Source of the DNA: a bacterium
GTDB taxonomy: Bacteria; Fidelibacterota; UBA2242
Reading direction: 5' to 3'
Assembly (NCBI GenBank): GCA_018895675.1
Contig: JAHIOG010000013.1
Location: forward strand, 1-10,063
DNA: 10,063 nucleotides
The first letter of the stretch is position 1, and each line of letters opens with the position of its first letter. The position numbers and the translations under genes are program-made. Below are positions 1 through 7,094 of the stretch, piece by piece. A model generated the notes under the pieces. It saw only the letters and a list, made by a program, of their open reading frames with translations, had not been told where the DNA came from and did no database searches.

Positions 1-956
1 CCAATAGTTTCATTTTTGATGTTGATCGGAACACCCAGGAATGTCAGACGGTCGCCAAACTTTAAGTGGTCTTTGATAGCCTTGCGGTATTTACCTTTGT
101 ATTCCGGTTGTTGCAATACATTCAGGGATCGGATCGTCCGGTTTTCATTTACGATAGTGCCTGTTAAACCTTCGCCCACATGATGCTCGGCGACATTTAT
201 CAGATCTTTTGGAATACCGTAACCGCCTTTCAGAACAAGTGTGTTTTTATCGGTTTTCTTGCGGAGATAGATCTCGCAGGTTTCCGATCCGATCGTTTTT
301 GCAGTATTCTCAGCCACAAATTCCAGGAGATCGCCAAGTTCGAAGAAGGACAGTATCTGAGTGCCTACTTTCATAAGCAGCTTCAGATACTCGGATTTTC
401 TGTGTTCCCGGCGCAGATACTCGGAATTGTCAATTGCCATTGCCACATAGCGGGAAATCATCGTAAATACTTCCAGATCGAAGTCTGTAAAGTTTTTATC
501 ATCGGATACTGTCCGTATCAGACCGATAAAACGCCCTTGGTGAGACATGAGCGGAACCGCCATAAAGGATTTTGCTTTTTGGGTGTCCGATTCGGAAAAT
601 TTGCCAACCCAATGCAGATTAGAATCCAGTTTTTTCAGATCCTTGTCGGATTTTTTATTGAGATCGCGGATAAGCAACGGTTTCTTTTTATCAAACACCC
701 AGCCGGTGAGTCCTTCATTGCGCCGGTAAAATATTTCGTCACTAATGTCGGAAGATAACCCGCTGGTTTTTTTCATGAAAACAATATCTTCTTCATCATC
801 ATAAAGAAATATGGAGCATCCTTTCCATTTAAATATTTTCGGGATCAGTTCGACGCCTTTTTCTATGATGCCATCCAGAGAACGCTCACGGAATATTGAG
901 ACGACCTGCACAATCTGATCAACAGTTAGCGCTCCAATGTTCTTCTTACCACTCAT
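1..956 (-). CDS. Tandem GAF-domain sensor protein (C-terminus beyond window)
   Basis: Reading the minus strand from ATG at 956 gives an unbroken frame of 318 codons that runs off the left edge, so the C-terminus and any output domain are unseen. Two GAF-like domains are visible, at about residues 24-178 and 192-318. Each carries the GAF hallmark GLTG (NEGLTGWVF near 80-88, GEGLTGTIV near 261-269), and the first continues with FMAVPL and GLIRTV core strands. A helical linker (about 178-195) joins them. There is no signal peptide or membrane segment, so the protein is probably cytoplasmic. GAF domains bind small ligands, haem or chromophores, and often precede GGDEF, HD-GYP, kinase or phosphatase outputs; which applies here cannot be told. 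The start overlaps the pfkA stop as ATGA, implying translational coupling and co-expression with phosphofructokinase. I am sure of the domain class and unsure of the ligand and function. Confidence 0.85.
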   Translation of the reverse strand, partial: MSGKKNIGALTVDQIVQVVSIFRERSLDGIIEKGVELIPKIFKWKGCSIFLYDDEEDIVFMKKTSGLSSDISDEIFYRRNEGLTGWVFDKKKPLLIRDLNKKSDKDLKKLDSNLHWVGKFSESDTQKAKSFMAVPLMSHQGRFIGLIRTVSDDKNFTDFDLEVFTMISRYVAMAIDNSEYLRREHRKSEYLKLLMKVGTQILSFFELGDLLEFVAENTAKTIGSETCEIYLRKKTDKNTLVLKGGYGIPKDLINVAEHHVGEGLTGTIVNENRTIRSLNVLQQPEYKGKYRKAIKDHLKFGDRLTFLGVPINIKNETI

Positions 957-1930
957 GATGATATAATCCTGTAGATTTTCAATAATTCTTCATCCAGCGG
1001 TTTTTTCTTCTCCCAGGTATCCGGGAGAGCGGTATATGTGACATGATTGTTTGACCAGCCGACCATAACGTCCGTTTTGCCTTCCATCAAAGCATGTACA
1101 GCATGGAAACCGAGGCGGCTGGCAAGTAGCCGGTCAGTGGCGGTCGGGCTGCCGCCCCGCTGGGTATGTCCTAACACGCACACATGAAAATCAACGTTAA
1201 AGATTTCATTTAGTTTGGCTGCAATTTCATATGCAGAGCCCAGTTTGTGCCCCTCGGCAACAACGATCAGGCTACTGGTTTTTCCGGTTTTTGACCAGTT
1301 TTTAATGAGAACACCTAAAGCGTCAATTGTAGTTTCCGTTTCAGGCACCAGAATTTCCTCGGCGCCGCCGCATATTCCCGCCTCGAGGGCAATAAAACCG
1401 GCGTGTCTGCCCATTACCTCAACGAGAAATATGCGGTCATGCGATGCCGCGGTGTCCCGTATTTTATCAATGGAATCAAGAGCGGTATGGACCGCTGTAT
1501 TGTACCCGATAGTCAGATCGGTTCCGTAAATATCATTGTCAATCGTAGCCGGAATTCCAATCACGTTTATGTTGTGTTCTGCATATAATGCATGAGCGCC
1601 ATGAAAACTGCCGTCACCGCCAATCACGATCAAATCGCTGATATCCCATTCCCCTAAAACATTAGCGGCTCGCTTCCGACCGGCGCTATGCCGGAAAGAT
1701 TCGCTTCGGGAGGTTTTCAGGAATGTTCCGCCTTTTTGAATGATATTACTGACCGATCGGCGGGAAAGAGGCATTACTTCACCTTCGATTAATCCTTCAA
1801 AGCCGCCGTTGATGCCAAAGACGGATATGCCTTCATTTATGGCGGATCGAACGACTGACCGGATAGCTGCATTCATACCCGGGGCGTCGCCACCGCTTGT
1901 AAGTACCGCAATTCGCTGTATTTTTCTCAT
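953..1930 (-). CDS. pfkA: ATP-dependent 6-phosphofructokinase
   Basis: This 325-residue protein is of the usual length for bacterial PfkA. It phosphorylates fructose 6-phosphate to the 1,6-bisphosphate, the committed step of glycolysis, in the cytoplasm. The N-terminal LTSGGDAPGMNAAIR nucleotide-binding motif is intact. GGDGS at 104-108 has Gly107 where PPi-dependent enzymes have Asp, so ATP is the expected donor. TIDND at 129-133 supplies the catalytic Asp131. MGRHAG and LGHTQRGGSP supply substrate-binding residues. Arg24, Arg28 and Arg57 match Arg21, Arg25 and Arg54 of the E. coli effector site, suggesting allosteric control by ADP/PEP is retained. A small oddity is Ala128, where E. coli has Gly124 and PPi enzymes have Lys. 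The ATG at 1930 follows AGGA with a short 4-base gap, and an in-frame stop lies just upstream. The gene is divergent from eno and overlaps the downstream GAF gene by 4 bases. Confidence 0.97.
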   Translation of the reverse strand: MRKIQRIAVLTSGGDAPGMNAAIRSVVRSAINEGISVFGINGGFEGLIEGEVMPLSRRSVSNIIQKGGTFLKTSRSESFRHSAGRKRAANVLGEWDISDLIVIGGDGSFHGAHALYAEHNINVIGIPATIDNDIYGTDLTIGYNTAVHTALDSIDKIRDTAASHDRIFLVEVMGRHAGFIALEAGICGGAEEILVPETETTIDALGVLIKNWSKTGKTSSLIVVAEGHKLGSAYEIAAKLNEIFNVDFHVCVLGHTQRGGSPTATDRLLASRLGFHAVHALMEGKTDVMVGWSNNHVTYTALPDTWEKKKPLDEELLKIYRIISS

Positions 1931-2048
1931 CAGTTCCTATGTTGCAATTAAAAATGAGCGGAATAATATACTGAAAAACGTGTCAATAATACAATGCTGC
2001 TAATAGTATGAATCTGAGAATTAATTTCATCTTGACATTAGAAATATT

Positions 2049-2077
2049 TTGACAATTGTTACGATTTCACTTATATT
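2049..2077 (+). promoter_or_regulatory. Sigma70-type promoter P1 for eno
   Basis: A perfect -35 box TTGACA (2049-2054) is followed by a 17-base spacer and TATATT (2072-2077), a 5-of-6 match to the -10 consensus. Transcription would start near 2084 and leave a leader of about 170 bases before eno. The spacer begins with the 8-base palindrome ACAATTGT (2052-2059), which could be a small operator half or chance. The call rests on consensus match alone. Confidence 0.6.
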
Positions 2078-2173
2078 CTAAATTATGATTTAGACAGATT
2101 ATGCGTGATCTGTTTTAGAGTATGTGAGATTTGATTAAAAAAAGTTACGGAAATTGAGACGTATAAGAGGTCA

Positions 2174-2202
2174 TTGACAATATGCCGGTCTGTGAGTAAA
2201 TT
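2174..2202 (+). promoter_or_regulatory. Sigma70-type promoter P2 for eno
   Basis: A second perfect TTGACA (2174-2179) is followed by a 17-base spacer and TAAATT (2197-2202), a 4-of-6 match to the -10 consensus. Transcription from it would start near 2209, giving a leader of about 45 bases. It lies 125 bases downstream of P1 in the same orientation, a tandem arrangement common for strongly expressed housekeeping genes. It is weaker than P1 by -10 match. Confidence 0.5.
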
Positions 2203-2255
2203 CGCCGGTGATTTCATAGCATTTACACTAAAAAAATAATGAAGAGGAGTATTAA

Positions 2256-3536
2256 ATGAGTACAATAATTGATGTCAATGCACGTGAAATTTTGGATTCC
2301 CGTGGTAATCCGACGGTCGAAGTGGAAGTTTTAACGGAGAGCGGCTTTTACGGTACTGCGGCTGTTCCTTCCGGCGCCTCAACAGGTGAACATGAAGCGG
2401 TTGAGTTGCGTGATGGCGACAAGGGTCGTTATATGGGCAAGGGTGTTTTAAAAGCGGTCCAGAATGTAAATGAAATTATTGCCCCGGAGATTATTGGCGA
2501 AGATGTTCTGGATCAGGCATACATAGATAATGTCTTACTGGAAATTGATGGAACGCCCAATAAAAATAAATTAGGCGCCAATGCAACGCTTGGGGTATCA
2601 TTAGCGGTTGCCAAAGCCGCGGCGGATGTTGTCGGGTTGCCGCTCTACAAATATGTCGGTGGAATTAATGCGCGCGTTTTGCCGGTTCCGATGATGAATA
2701 TAATAAATGGCGGCAAACATGCCGATAACAATGTCGATCTTCAGGAATTCATGATTTTTCCGCTGGGCGCCACCTCTTTTCACGAAGCCCTGAGAATGGG
2801 AGTGGAGACATTTCACCATCTTAAAAATGTTTTGAAATCGAAAGGGTTGAATACATCTGTCGGTGATGAAGGTGGTTTTGCCCCGAACCTGAGATCGAAT
2901 ATCGAAGCTATCGAAATAATTCTCGAAGCCGCCGAAAAAACCGGTTATAAAGTCGGCAAAGAGTTGTTTATTGCGCTTGATCCGGCATCCTCTGAATTTT
3001 ACAATAAGGAGACAAAAAAATACGACCTGAAATCGGAGAACCGTTCATTATCCTCTGAAGAAATGGTGCATTATTATAAAGATATAGTTGCTAAATATCC
3101 TGTTGTTTCCATTGAAGACGGACTGGCGGAAGACGATTGGGACGGATGGAAATACATGGTCAAGGAACTTGGTGACAAAATTCAGATCGTCGGCGATGAT
3201 TTGACAGTTACCAATGTCGAGCGACTGACCCGCGCTATCGATGAAAAAGCGATTAATTCTATCCTGATTAAATTGAACCAGATCGGGACTCTTACCGAAA
3301 CACTTAATGCGATTAATCTGGCGCACCGGAATGGATTTACAACTGTTATTTCCCATCGTTCCGGAGAAACAGAAGACACTAGCATCGCTGATCTTTCAGT
3401 TGCTGTTAATGCCGGACAGATCAAAACCGGTTCCGCCTGCCGGACAGACCGTATCTGCAAATACAACCAGTTATTACGGATTGAGGAAGAGCTGGAAGAC
3501 GAAGCAATTTTCCGGGGACTGAATACCCTACAATAA
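2256..3536 (+). CDS. eno: Enolase (phosphopyruvate hydratase)
   Basis: This 426-residue protein is the standard enolase length. It interconverts 2-phosphoglycerate and phosphoenolpyruvate in glycolysis and is cytoplasmic, normally octameric or dimeric and Mg-dependent. The N-terminal AREILDSRGNPTVEVEV stretch and the mobile SGAS loop (39-42) are intact. The expected active-site residues are all visible: His155 in GGKHADNN, Glu205 in GDEGG, Mg ligands Asp242, Glu287 (SIEDGL) and Asp314 (GDDL), general base Lys339 in LIKLNQIG, His367 in SHRSGETED and Lys390 in IKTGS. The ATG follows an AGAGGAG Shine-Dalgarno with good spacing, and two promoter-like sites lie upstream. The stop TAA shares one base with the next ATG (TAATG), coupling it to the ftsB-like gene. 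The eno-ftsB order is known from many bacteria. Nothing is unusual in the protein. Confidence 0.99.
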   Translation: MSTIIDVNAREILDSRGNPTVEVEVLTESGFYGTAAVPSGASTGEHEAVELRDGDKGRYMGKGVLKAVQNVNEIIAPEIIGEDVLDQAYIDNVLLEIDGTPNKNKLGANATLGVSLAVAKAAADVVGLPLYKYVGGINARVLPVPMMNIINGGKHADNNVDLQEFMIFPLGATSFHEALRMGVETFHHLKNVLKSKGLNTSVGDEGGFAPNLRSNIEAIEIILEAAEKTGYKVGKELFIALDPASSEFYNKETKKYDLKSENRSLSSEEMVHYYKDIVAKYPVVSIEDGLAEDDWDGWKYMVKELGDKIQIVGDDLTVTNVERLTRAIDEKAINSILIKLNQIGTLTETLNAINLAHRNGFTTVISHRSGETEDTSIADLSVAVNAGQIKTGSACRTDRICKYNQLLRIEEELEDEAIFRGLNTLQ

Positions 3537-3880
3537 TGGCTAAAAAAACATCCAGAGTCCGGTATAAAAAATATCCTGATGCATCAAATATCAGGCATTT
3601 ATACTGGATTCTGGGTGTTCTGTCTCTCATAACTGTATTTATTATTTTCTTTGTAATCGGCGATTATGGACTTTATCAGATTTATTTGGTAAACAGACAA
3701 AAAAGCCAGATTCAGTCACATATCGAACAACTTAAAACCGAGCGGGATTCTCTTGTTGCTGAGATACCCCGGCTTGAAAACGACCTTGATTATATTGAGA
3801 AACTCGCCCGTGAACGCTACCGAATGGCAAAAAAAGGCGAAAAAGTATTCCGGGTTATTGAACGTCCGATAAAAAATTAA
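3536..3880 (+). CDS. ftsB: FtsB/DivIC-type septum formation initiator
   Basis: This small 114-residue bitopic membrane protein has a basic cytoplasmic N-terminus (1-20), one hydrophobic membrane segment at about 24-45, and a periplasmic coiled coil at about 52-88 with a heptad-like run of leucines and charged residues. It ends with the family's typical tail (LARERYRMAKKGEKVFRV). FtsB/DivIC proteins sit in the divisome with FtsL and FtsQ and help activate septal peptidoglycan synthesis. The start overlaps the enolase stop by one base, and no Shine-Dalgarno lies at normal distance, so translation is probably coupled to eno. Its place directly after eno matches the conserved order in Proteobacteria and others. 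FtsB and DivIC cannot be separated on sequence alone; the neighbourhood favours the ftsB label. Confidence 0.88.
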   Translation: MAKKTSRVRYKKYPDASNIRHLYWILGVLSLITVFIIFFVIGDYGLYQIYLVNRQKSQIQSHIEQLKTERDSLVAEIPRLENDLDYIEKLARERYRMAKKGEKVFRVIERPIKN

Positions 3881-3955
3881 TATTGCTTTATCGCAGAAAA
3901 TTATTAATTTTTAGCGACGGCTTATGTTTATCTTGAAATCACACAAGGACCGCTT

Positions 3956-4297
3956 ATGGATGTCGCCACTCTGATAGGATTAGCAACTGGGATAGGATTA
4001 GTAATCTATTCGATTACGGCAAAGGGCGGTACCGGAGAATATTTCTGGAACCTACCGGCGCTGGCGCTGCTGACCACTTTTTATGGTTTGCTCCTGGCAA
4101 ATCTGCTTTTTATTCCTATTGGCGGAAAGCTTAAACGCCGCTCAGATGAAGAGATTATGATGAAAGAATTCATGATTGAAGGTATCCTTTGTTTGCACAA
4201 TCGCGATCATCCCCTGATCGTCAGAGAAAAACTCAACACGTTTGTGCCACGCAGTGAGCGTAAAAATGATATCGATAAAAAAAGAAAAAATAACTAA
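3956..4297 (+). CDS. Centre-deleted MotA-like protein (fusion of MotA N- and C-termini)
   Basis: The 113-residue frame reads as two ends of flagellar stator MotA. Residues 1-36 match the MotA start (MDVATLIGLATGIGLVI, then GGTGEYFWNLPAL). Residues 34-98 match the MotA end (ALLTTFYGLLLANLLFIPI, then GGKLKRRSDEE, EGILCLHNRDHP and REKLNTFVP). Full MotA is about 250-290 residues. Missing are TM2, the cytoplasmic torque-generating domain and TM3. What remains is TM1 and TM4 plus the cytoplasmic tail, so the membrane topology parity is kept. The apparent junction (4055-4069) holds the perfect tandem repeat GGCGCT/GGCGCT. The start has a good ribosome site (AAGGA at 3945-3949, 6-base gap) and no stop interrupts it. 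No motB follows. It cannot work as a normal stator subunit. It may be a fossil of lost motility, an assembly collapse, or a reused mini-protein. Confidence 0.75.
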   Translation: MDVATLIGLATGIGLVIYSITAKGGTGEYFWNLPALALLTTFYGLLLANLLFIPIGGKLKRRSDEEIMMKEFMIEGILCLHNRDHPLIVREKLNTFVPRSERKNDIDKKRKNN

Positions 4298-4309
4298 GAG
4301 ATACGATGC

Positions 4310-4341
4310 TTCAGATGGTTTGATTTATCAATCTGTCTGAA
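4310..4341. repeat. Long imperfect inverted repeat after the MotA-like gene
   Basis: Two 15-base arms (4310-4324 and 4327-4341) pair throughout except for one T-T mismatch and two G-U pairs, around a 2-base centre. It begins 12 bases past the stop of the MotA-like frame. No T-run follows on the plus strand, so it is not a classical intrinsic terminator. It could be a 3'-end stabilising hairpin, a factor-dependent end or a dyad protein-binding site. Confidence 0.55.
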
Positions 4342-4367
4342 GTGTCACATAAATTAAAATAAAGCGA

Positions 4368-4427
4368 GACAACAGGGATTCTGTTTATTTTCAGTCCTGT
4401 TCGTCCGCAGCTGGTTATATAAACAGG
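4368..4427 (+). promoter_or_regulatory. Competing inverted repeats in the leader of the barrel operon
   Basis: AACAGG (4371-4376), CCTGTT (4396-4401) and AACAGG again (4422-4427) alternate. The middle copy can pair with either flank but not both. The upstream pairing can extend outward by GAC/GTC with one bulged C (4368-4405) and inward by CTG/CAG. The downstream pairing is 6 bases with a 20-base loop. Mutually exclusive hairpins ahead of a gene recall attenuators, but no U-run or known riboswitch core was seen. This is inference from base pairing only. Confidence 0.35.
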
Positions 4428-4461
4428 CACGGTGCAATTGTAAAAGGAATGTGTTCCCATA

Positions 4462-5256
4462 ATGATAAAAAAACCCATGATAATAGTCTGCTTTCTGGTA
4501 ACGACTGGATTTGCTGCGTTTGAGCTCCAGACCGTCAATCCATCGTCTATTGCGCTTGGTAATGTTATTTCGCTGTATCCTTATTCCCTGAATCCGGCGG
4601 CTCAAACAGAGGCTGTCGGAAAATATTTGCGGTTTGACTATTCGAGAATTTTTAGCATTAAAGGGCTTGATTACTATGAAGTACAGGCTGGTTGGACGTC
4701 TAGTAGAAAGAGAAGTTACGGAGCAATTCTGCGAAGTTTTGGGAACCCTATTTATCAGGAAAAAACAATAGTATTCAATCATGCGCGTCGTATTATAAAT
4801 GTCCTGGCAGTAGGCATCTCACTTCATTATTATCATATTGCTATAAGCGGTTATGACAGTGATGGAACGGTGGGGCTGACTATAGGAGCTAAATGTTATA
4901 TAAACGAGCGGTTGCAATTTGCCGTCTTGTTTCAGAATGTAAATAGTCCTTCGTTATATGATCGGTCAAACCGTTTGCCGGAATGTTTCTCAGCCGGATT
5001 AAGCTATACGCCCCACCCAAGAATTGATTGGTGTTTGGAGTTGTTTAAAGACACCGAGTTTCCCTTTTCGACGCGTACCGGCGTACGCATTAAAACACTA
5101 TCGTGTTTGGATTTGATGGTAGGCGCCCAGTTGAATCCAGATCGGTTCACGGGAGGTCTGACACTTCATTGGAAGCAATTCCGATTTGATGCAGCTTTTC
5201 TTCATCATTTGGCGCTCCCCTATACTATATATTACGGGTGCGGAATATGTTTTTAA
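4462..5256 (+). CDS. PorV/UPF0164-like outer-membrane beta-barrel protein
   Basis: The protein has 264 residues. It starts with a signal peptide (basic MIKK, hydrophobic core 6-18, likely cleavage near Ala18/Ala19, no lipobox cysteine). The mature start has a degenerate form of the PorV/UPF0164 opening, SIALGNVIS then YSLNPAAQ near 48-55, where family members read roughly 'G.A..A....A.YWNPAG'. The rest is alternating short beta-strands rich in Tyr, Phe and Gly. It ends LPYTIYYGCGICF, with the terminal Phe typical of outer-membrane barrels. In Bacteroidota, PorV is an outer-membrane shuttle in type IX secretion; other members of this FadL-like fold are uncharacterised. No role can be assigned here. 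An AAGGA-like site lies 13 bases before the ATG and sits in a small GGAA-TGTG-TTCC hairpin (4446-4457), so initiation may be weak. The next gene begins 10 bases before this stop. Confidence 0.65.
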   Translation: MIKKPMIIVCFLVTTGFAAFELQTVNPSSIALGNVISLYPYSLNPAAQTEAVGKYLRFDYSRIFSIKGLDYYEVQAGWTSSRKRSYGAILRSFGNPIYQEKTIVFNHARRIINVLAVGISLHYYHIAISGYDSDGTVGLTIGAKCYINERLQFAVLFQNVNSPSLYDRSNRLPECFSAGLSYTPHPRIDWCLELFKDTEFPFSTRTGVRIKTLSCLDLMVGAQLNPDRFTGGLTLHWKQFRFDAAFLHHLALPYTIYYGCGICF

Positions 5257-7094
5257 TAAAGAAAACAAGTCTTCTGGTAATTGTGTTATGCCAGACAGTC
5301 CTGTTGATTGGCGGTATTATACCCTCGGAATTGCTGACTCTTTATCTGGACATGGAAAATATCCCGGAGAGTGATCTGGAATCTTACCTGGAACAATTTA
5401 TCATCAATCCGTTGCAGTGGGACCGATGTAATATTACGGATATTGAAACCCTGCCCCTGAGAGACCACATAAAAGAAAAGCTGATTATATTTAAAAATCG
5501 GAATGTCCAGACGGAAAACTGGAGTGATTTTCAGAAAGAAGCCCGGCTAACAGACGAAGAGATAGAATTGATTGAGTTCTTTTTTGAAATATCGGAAAAG
5601 CGTTCACAAAATAAAATTTCCGCCATGAATTTTTTCTCGTTCAAAACGGATCCGGACATAGACATACACAAAAACCTGCTAAGGGGAAAAATAGTAAACA
5701 ACAATGGTGGCATGATAGGAATTGTCGTAGAAAGAGATTATGATGAACGGGCGGTCTGGGATTATCGCAACGTTTGCCTGAAAACGCCGCTATTGCTGGA
5801 CCGGCTGGAGATATCGGCAGCCTCTTTTCGTTTTAATTGGGGGCACGGATTGCTTTTTTCGATGAACGGTATGGCGGGAAAAAACGCCAATGTTATGGGC
5901 AATATTTTACCCCGTTCCCAGCGTTTCGGAGTATATATGGGATCGGATGAGAACCGATATTTACACGGAATCAACCTGACCTACCGTCTTAAAAAAATTA
6001 CCATGTATTCTCTGGTATCTTATCATAAACTCGATGCAACGATCAAGGATTCTGTGGTTGAATCATTTCGAACAAGCGGAAGTCATGTTACTGACACAGA
6101 AATAGCTGGAAAAGACGCCCTTTCGGAAAGAACTATATGTGGCGGAGTTTTGTACTCAAAAGCAGATAATCAATGGGGCGTTTTATTCTATCAGTCGCAA
6201 TATTCGTACCCCGTTGCAAAATTCTTTAATAATCCCGGGCAGACAGGGCTCTCGGTTTATAATAAGTTCATGATAGGCAGTTGGATGTTTTCCGGTGAAT
6301 ACGCTTTATTGGATGCCAAAGAGCTTGCATTCGTACAGGGATTTATTTTCAGTCAGGCAGGGTATAAGGTCGGTATCCAGATTCGTTATTTTTCCGATTG
6401 GTTTTTTACGTCTATGTCTTCCGTAATGAAAGAATATTCGGGCACGACTGCCAATGAAAGAGCTTTATATCTGAGCATACAGGGCAAATTGAACAGAAAC
6501 TATCGAGTAGGGGCATATATCGATTTTTTTGCTAAAAACCGCTCAATGGAGCCGGGCGTTGATCCCCCGCGAGGAACAGATGCTTTGATATCACTTCACC
6601 GTCGGTGGCGTGGGCGTCACTTTTTGGATTTCCGTTATAAACGTCGATCAATCAGCCAATCCGTATCCGAGCATATTCTTAAGAATCAATTGTCGCTCTC
6701 AGCACGATATAATATTTTGGATGAATTATCAGTTTCGATGAGAAGCACAGTTGTAAAATTGCATACAGGTGCCGATAAAAATACGGGCATGGCAGTTAGT
6801 GTTTATTCGACAATTAAATCACCCGGGAAAATGAAATTAACCGCAGGAACAACTCATTTTTATGCGACTGCTTTTGCTTCCCGCGTCTATTTATACGAAC
6901 CGGGAACACCCTTGCGGTTTAATATGGTATCCTTAAATGGAACCGGATACCGGTGGTTTTTGACATTGCAAAAGGAAATTAGTGAATCGTTTGTATGGAT
7001 AACGACCGCTAAGATACAGACAAAACGAGGTATTTCGGATAAGTATTTTCAAAGGACCGCTATCATAGAATTTCAGATGTTGGTTGATTTATGA
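5247..7094 (+). CDS. Outer-membrane barrel with degenerate helix-hairpin-helix N-terminus
   Basis: The protein has 615 residues from ATG 5247. I prefer this to GTG 5238, which adds three residues, because the ATG leads directly into a signal peptide (LIKKTSLLVIVLCQTVLLIGG) and GGGTG lies just upstream. Residues about 58-112 (NITDIETLPLRDHIKEKL, then WSDFQKEARLTDEEIELI) look like a worn helix-hairpin-helix of the ComEA type that has lost the usual GIG turn. From about 145 onward the chain is beta-strand rich, with the family's glycine motif near 195-204 (RFNWGHGLLF; relatives have FGQGL), fitting a large outer-membrane barrel. Such proteins are frequent in FCB bacteria and have no known function; I infer an envelope role, not DNA binding. 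It overlaps the PorV-like gene by 10 bases and nearly touches the amidase, so the three are probably one transcript. Confidence 0.6.
   Translation: MFLIKKTSLLVIVLCQTVLLIGGIIPSELLTLYLDMENIPESDLESYLEQFIINPLQWDRCNITDIETLPLRDHIKEKLIIFKNRNVQTENWSDFQKEARLTDEEIELIEFFFEISEKRSQNKISAMNFFSFKTDPDIDIHKNLLRGKIVNNNGGMIGIVVERDYDERAVWDYRNVCLKTPLLLDRLEISAASFRFNWGHGLLFSMNGMAGKNANVMGNILPRSQRFGVYMGSDENRYLHGINLTYRLKKITMYSLVSYHKLDATIKDSVVESFRTSGSHVTDTEIAGKDALSERTICGGVLYSKADNQWGVLFYQSQYSYPVAKFFNNPGQTGLSVYNKFMIGSWMFSGEYALLDAKELAFVQGFIFSQAGYKVGIQIRYFSDWFFTSMSSVMKEYSGTTANERALYLSIQGKLNRNYRVGAYIDFFAKNRSMEPGVDPPRGTDALISLHRRWRGRHFLDFRYKRRSISQSVSEHILKNQLSLSARYNILDELSVSMRSTVVKLHTGADKNTGMAVSVYSTIKSPGKMKLTAGTTHFYATAFASRVYLYEPGTPLRFNMVSLNGTGYRWFLTLQKEISESFVWITTAKIQTKRGISDKYFQRTAIIEFQMLVDL

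Larger units (their letters stand above)
1931..2255. other. Divergent control region between pfkA and eno
   Basis: This 325-base AT-rich spacer separates two divergently transcribed glycolytic genes. The eno-proximal part holds two promoter-like pairs pointing right, listed separately, and a leader of roughly 45-170 bases depending on the promoter used. A third TTGACA at 2032-2037 lies exactly 17 bases before the one at 2049, but has no convincing -10 of its own. Toward pfkA the minus strand has only weak matches (TTGTAT at 1994-1989, 18 bases, TATATT at 1970-1965). No coding frame here looks real; the 60-codon minus-strand frame starting at 2265 has no family features and begins inside eno. 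No tRNA or recognisable riboswitch was seen. Confidence 0.7.

Noticed and set aside
180..758. Open plus-strand frame of 192 codons
   Set aside because: It is the antisense shadow of the minus-strand GAF gene, whose translation shows two clear GAF domains; the plus-strand product has no family signature.
1963..1994. Possible pfkA promoter on the minus strand (TTGTAT, 18 bases, TATATT; also a TTGACA at 1986-1981)
   Set aside because: The TTGTAT -35 matches only 3 of 6, and the perfect TTGACA is only 10 bases from TATATT, too close. Not strong enough to annotate.
4266..4340. A 24-codon frame (starting MISIKKEKITKRYDAS) overlapping the MotA-like tail, where motB would begin
   Set aside because: It has no recognisable MotB membrane or peptidoglycan-binding residues, a poor ribosome site, and it ends inside the hairpin. 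It could be a remnant but cannot be supported.
4310..4341. The long hairpin as an intrinsic terminator
   Set aside because: No run of T follows on the plus strand, and the T-rich stretch in the other direction starts too far from the stem.
4415..4423. TATATA/TATAAA as a -10 box for the barrel operon
   Set aside because: No acceptable -35 lies 16-18 bases upstream, and the AT stretch is part of the loop of an inverted repeat.
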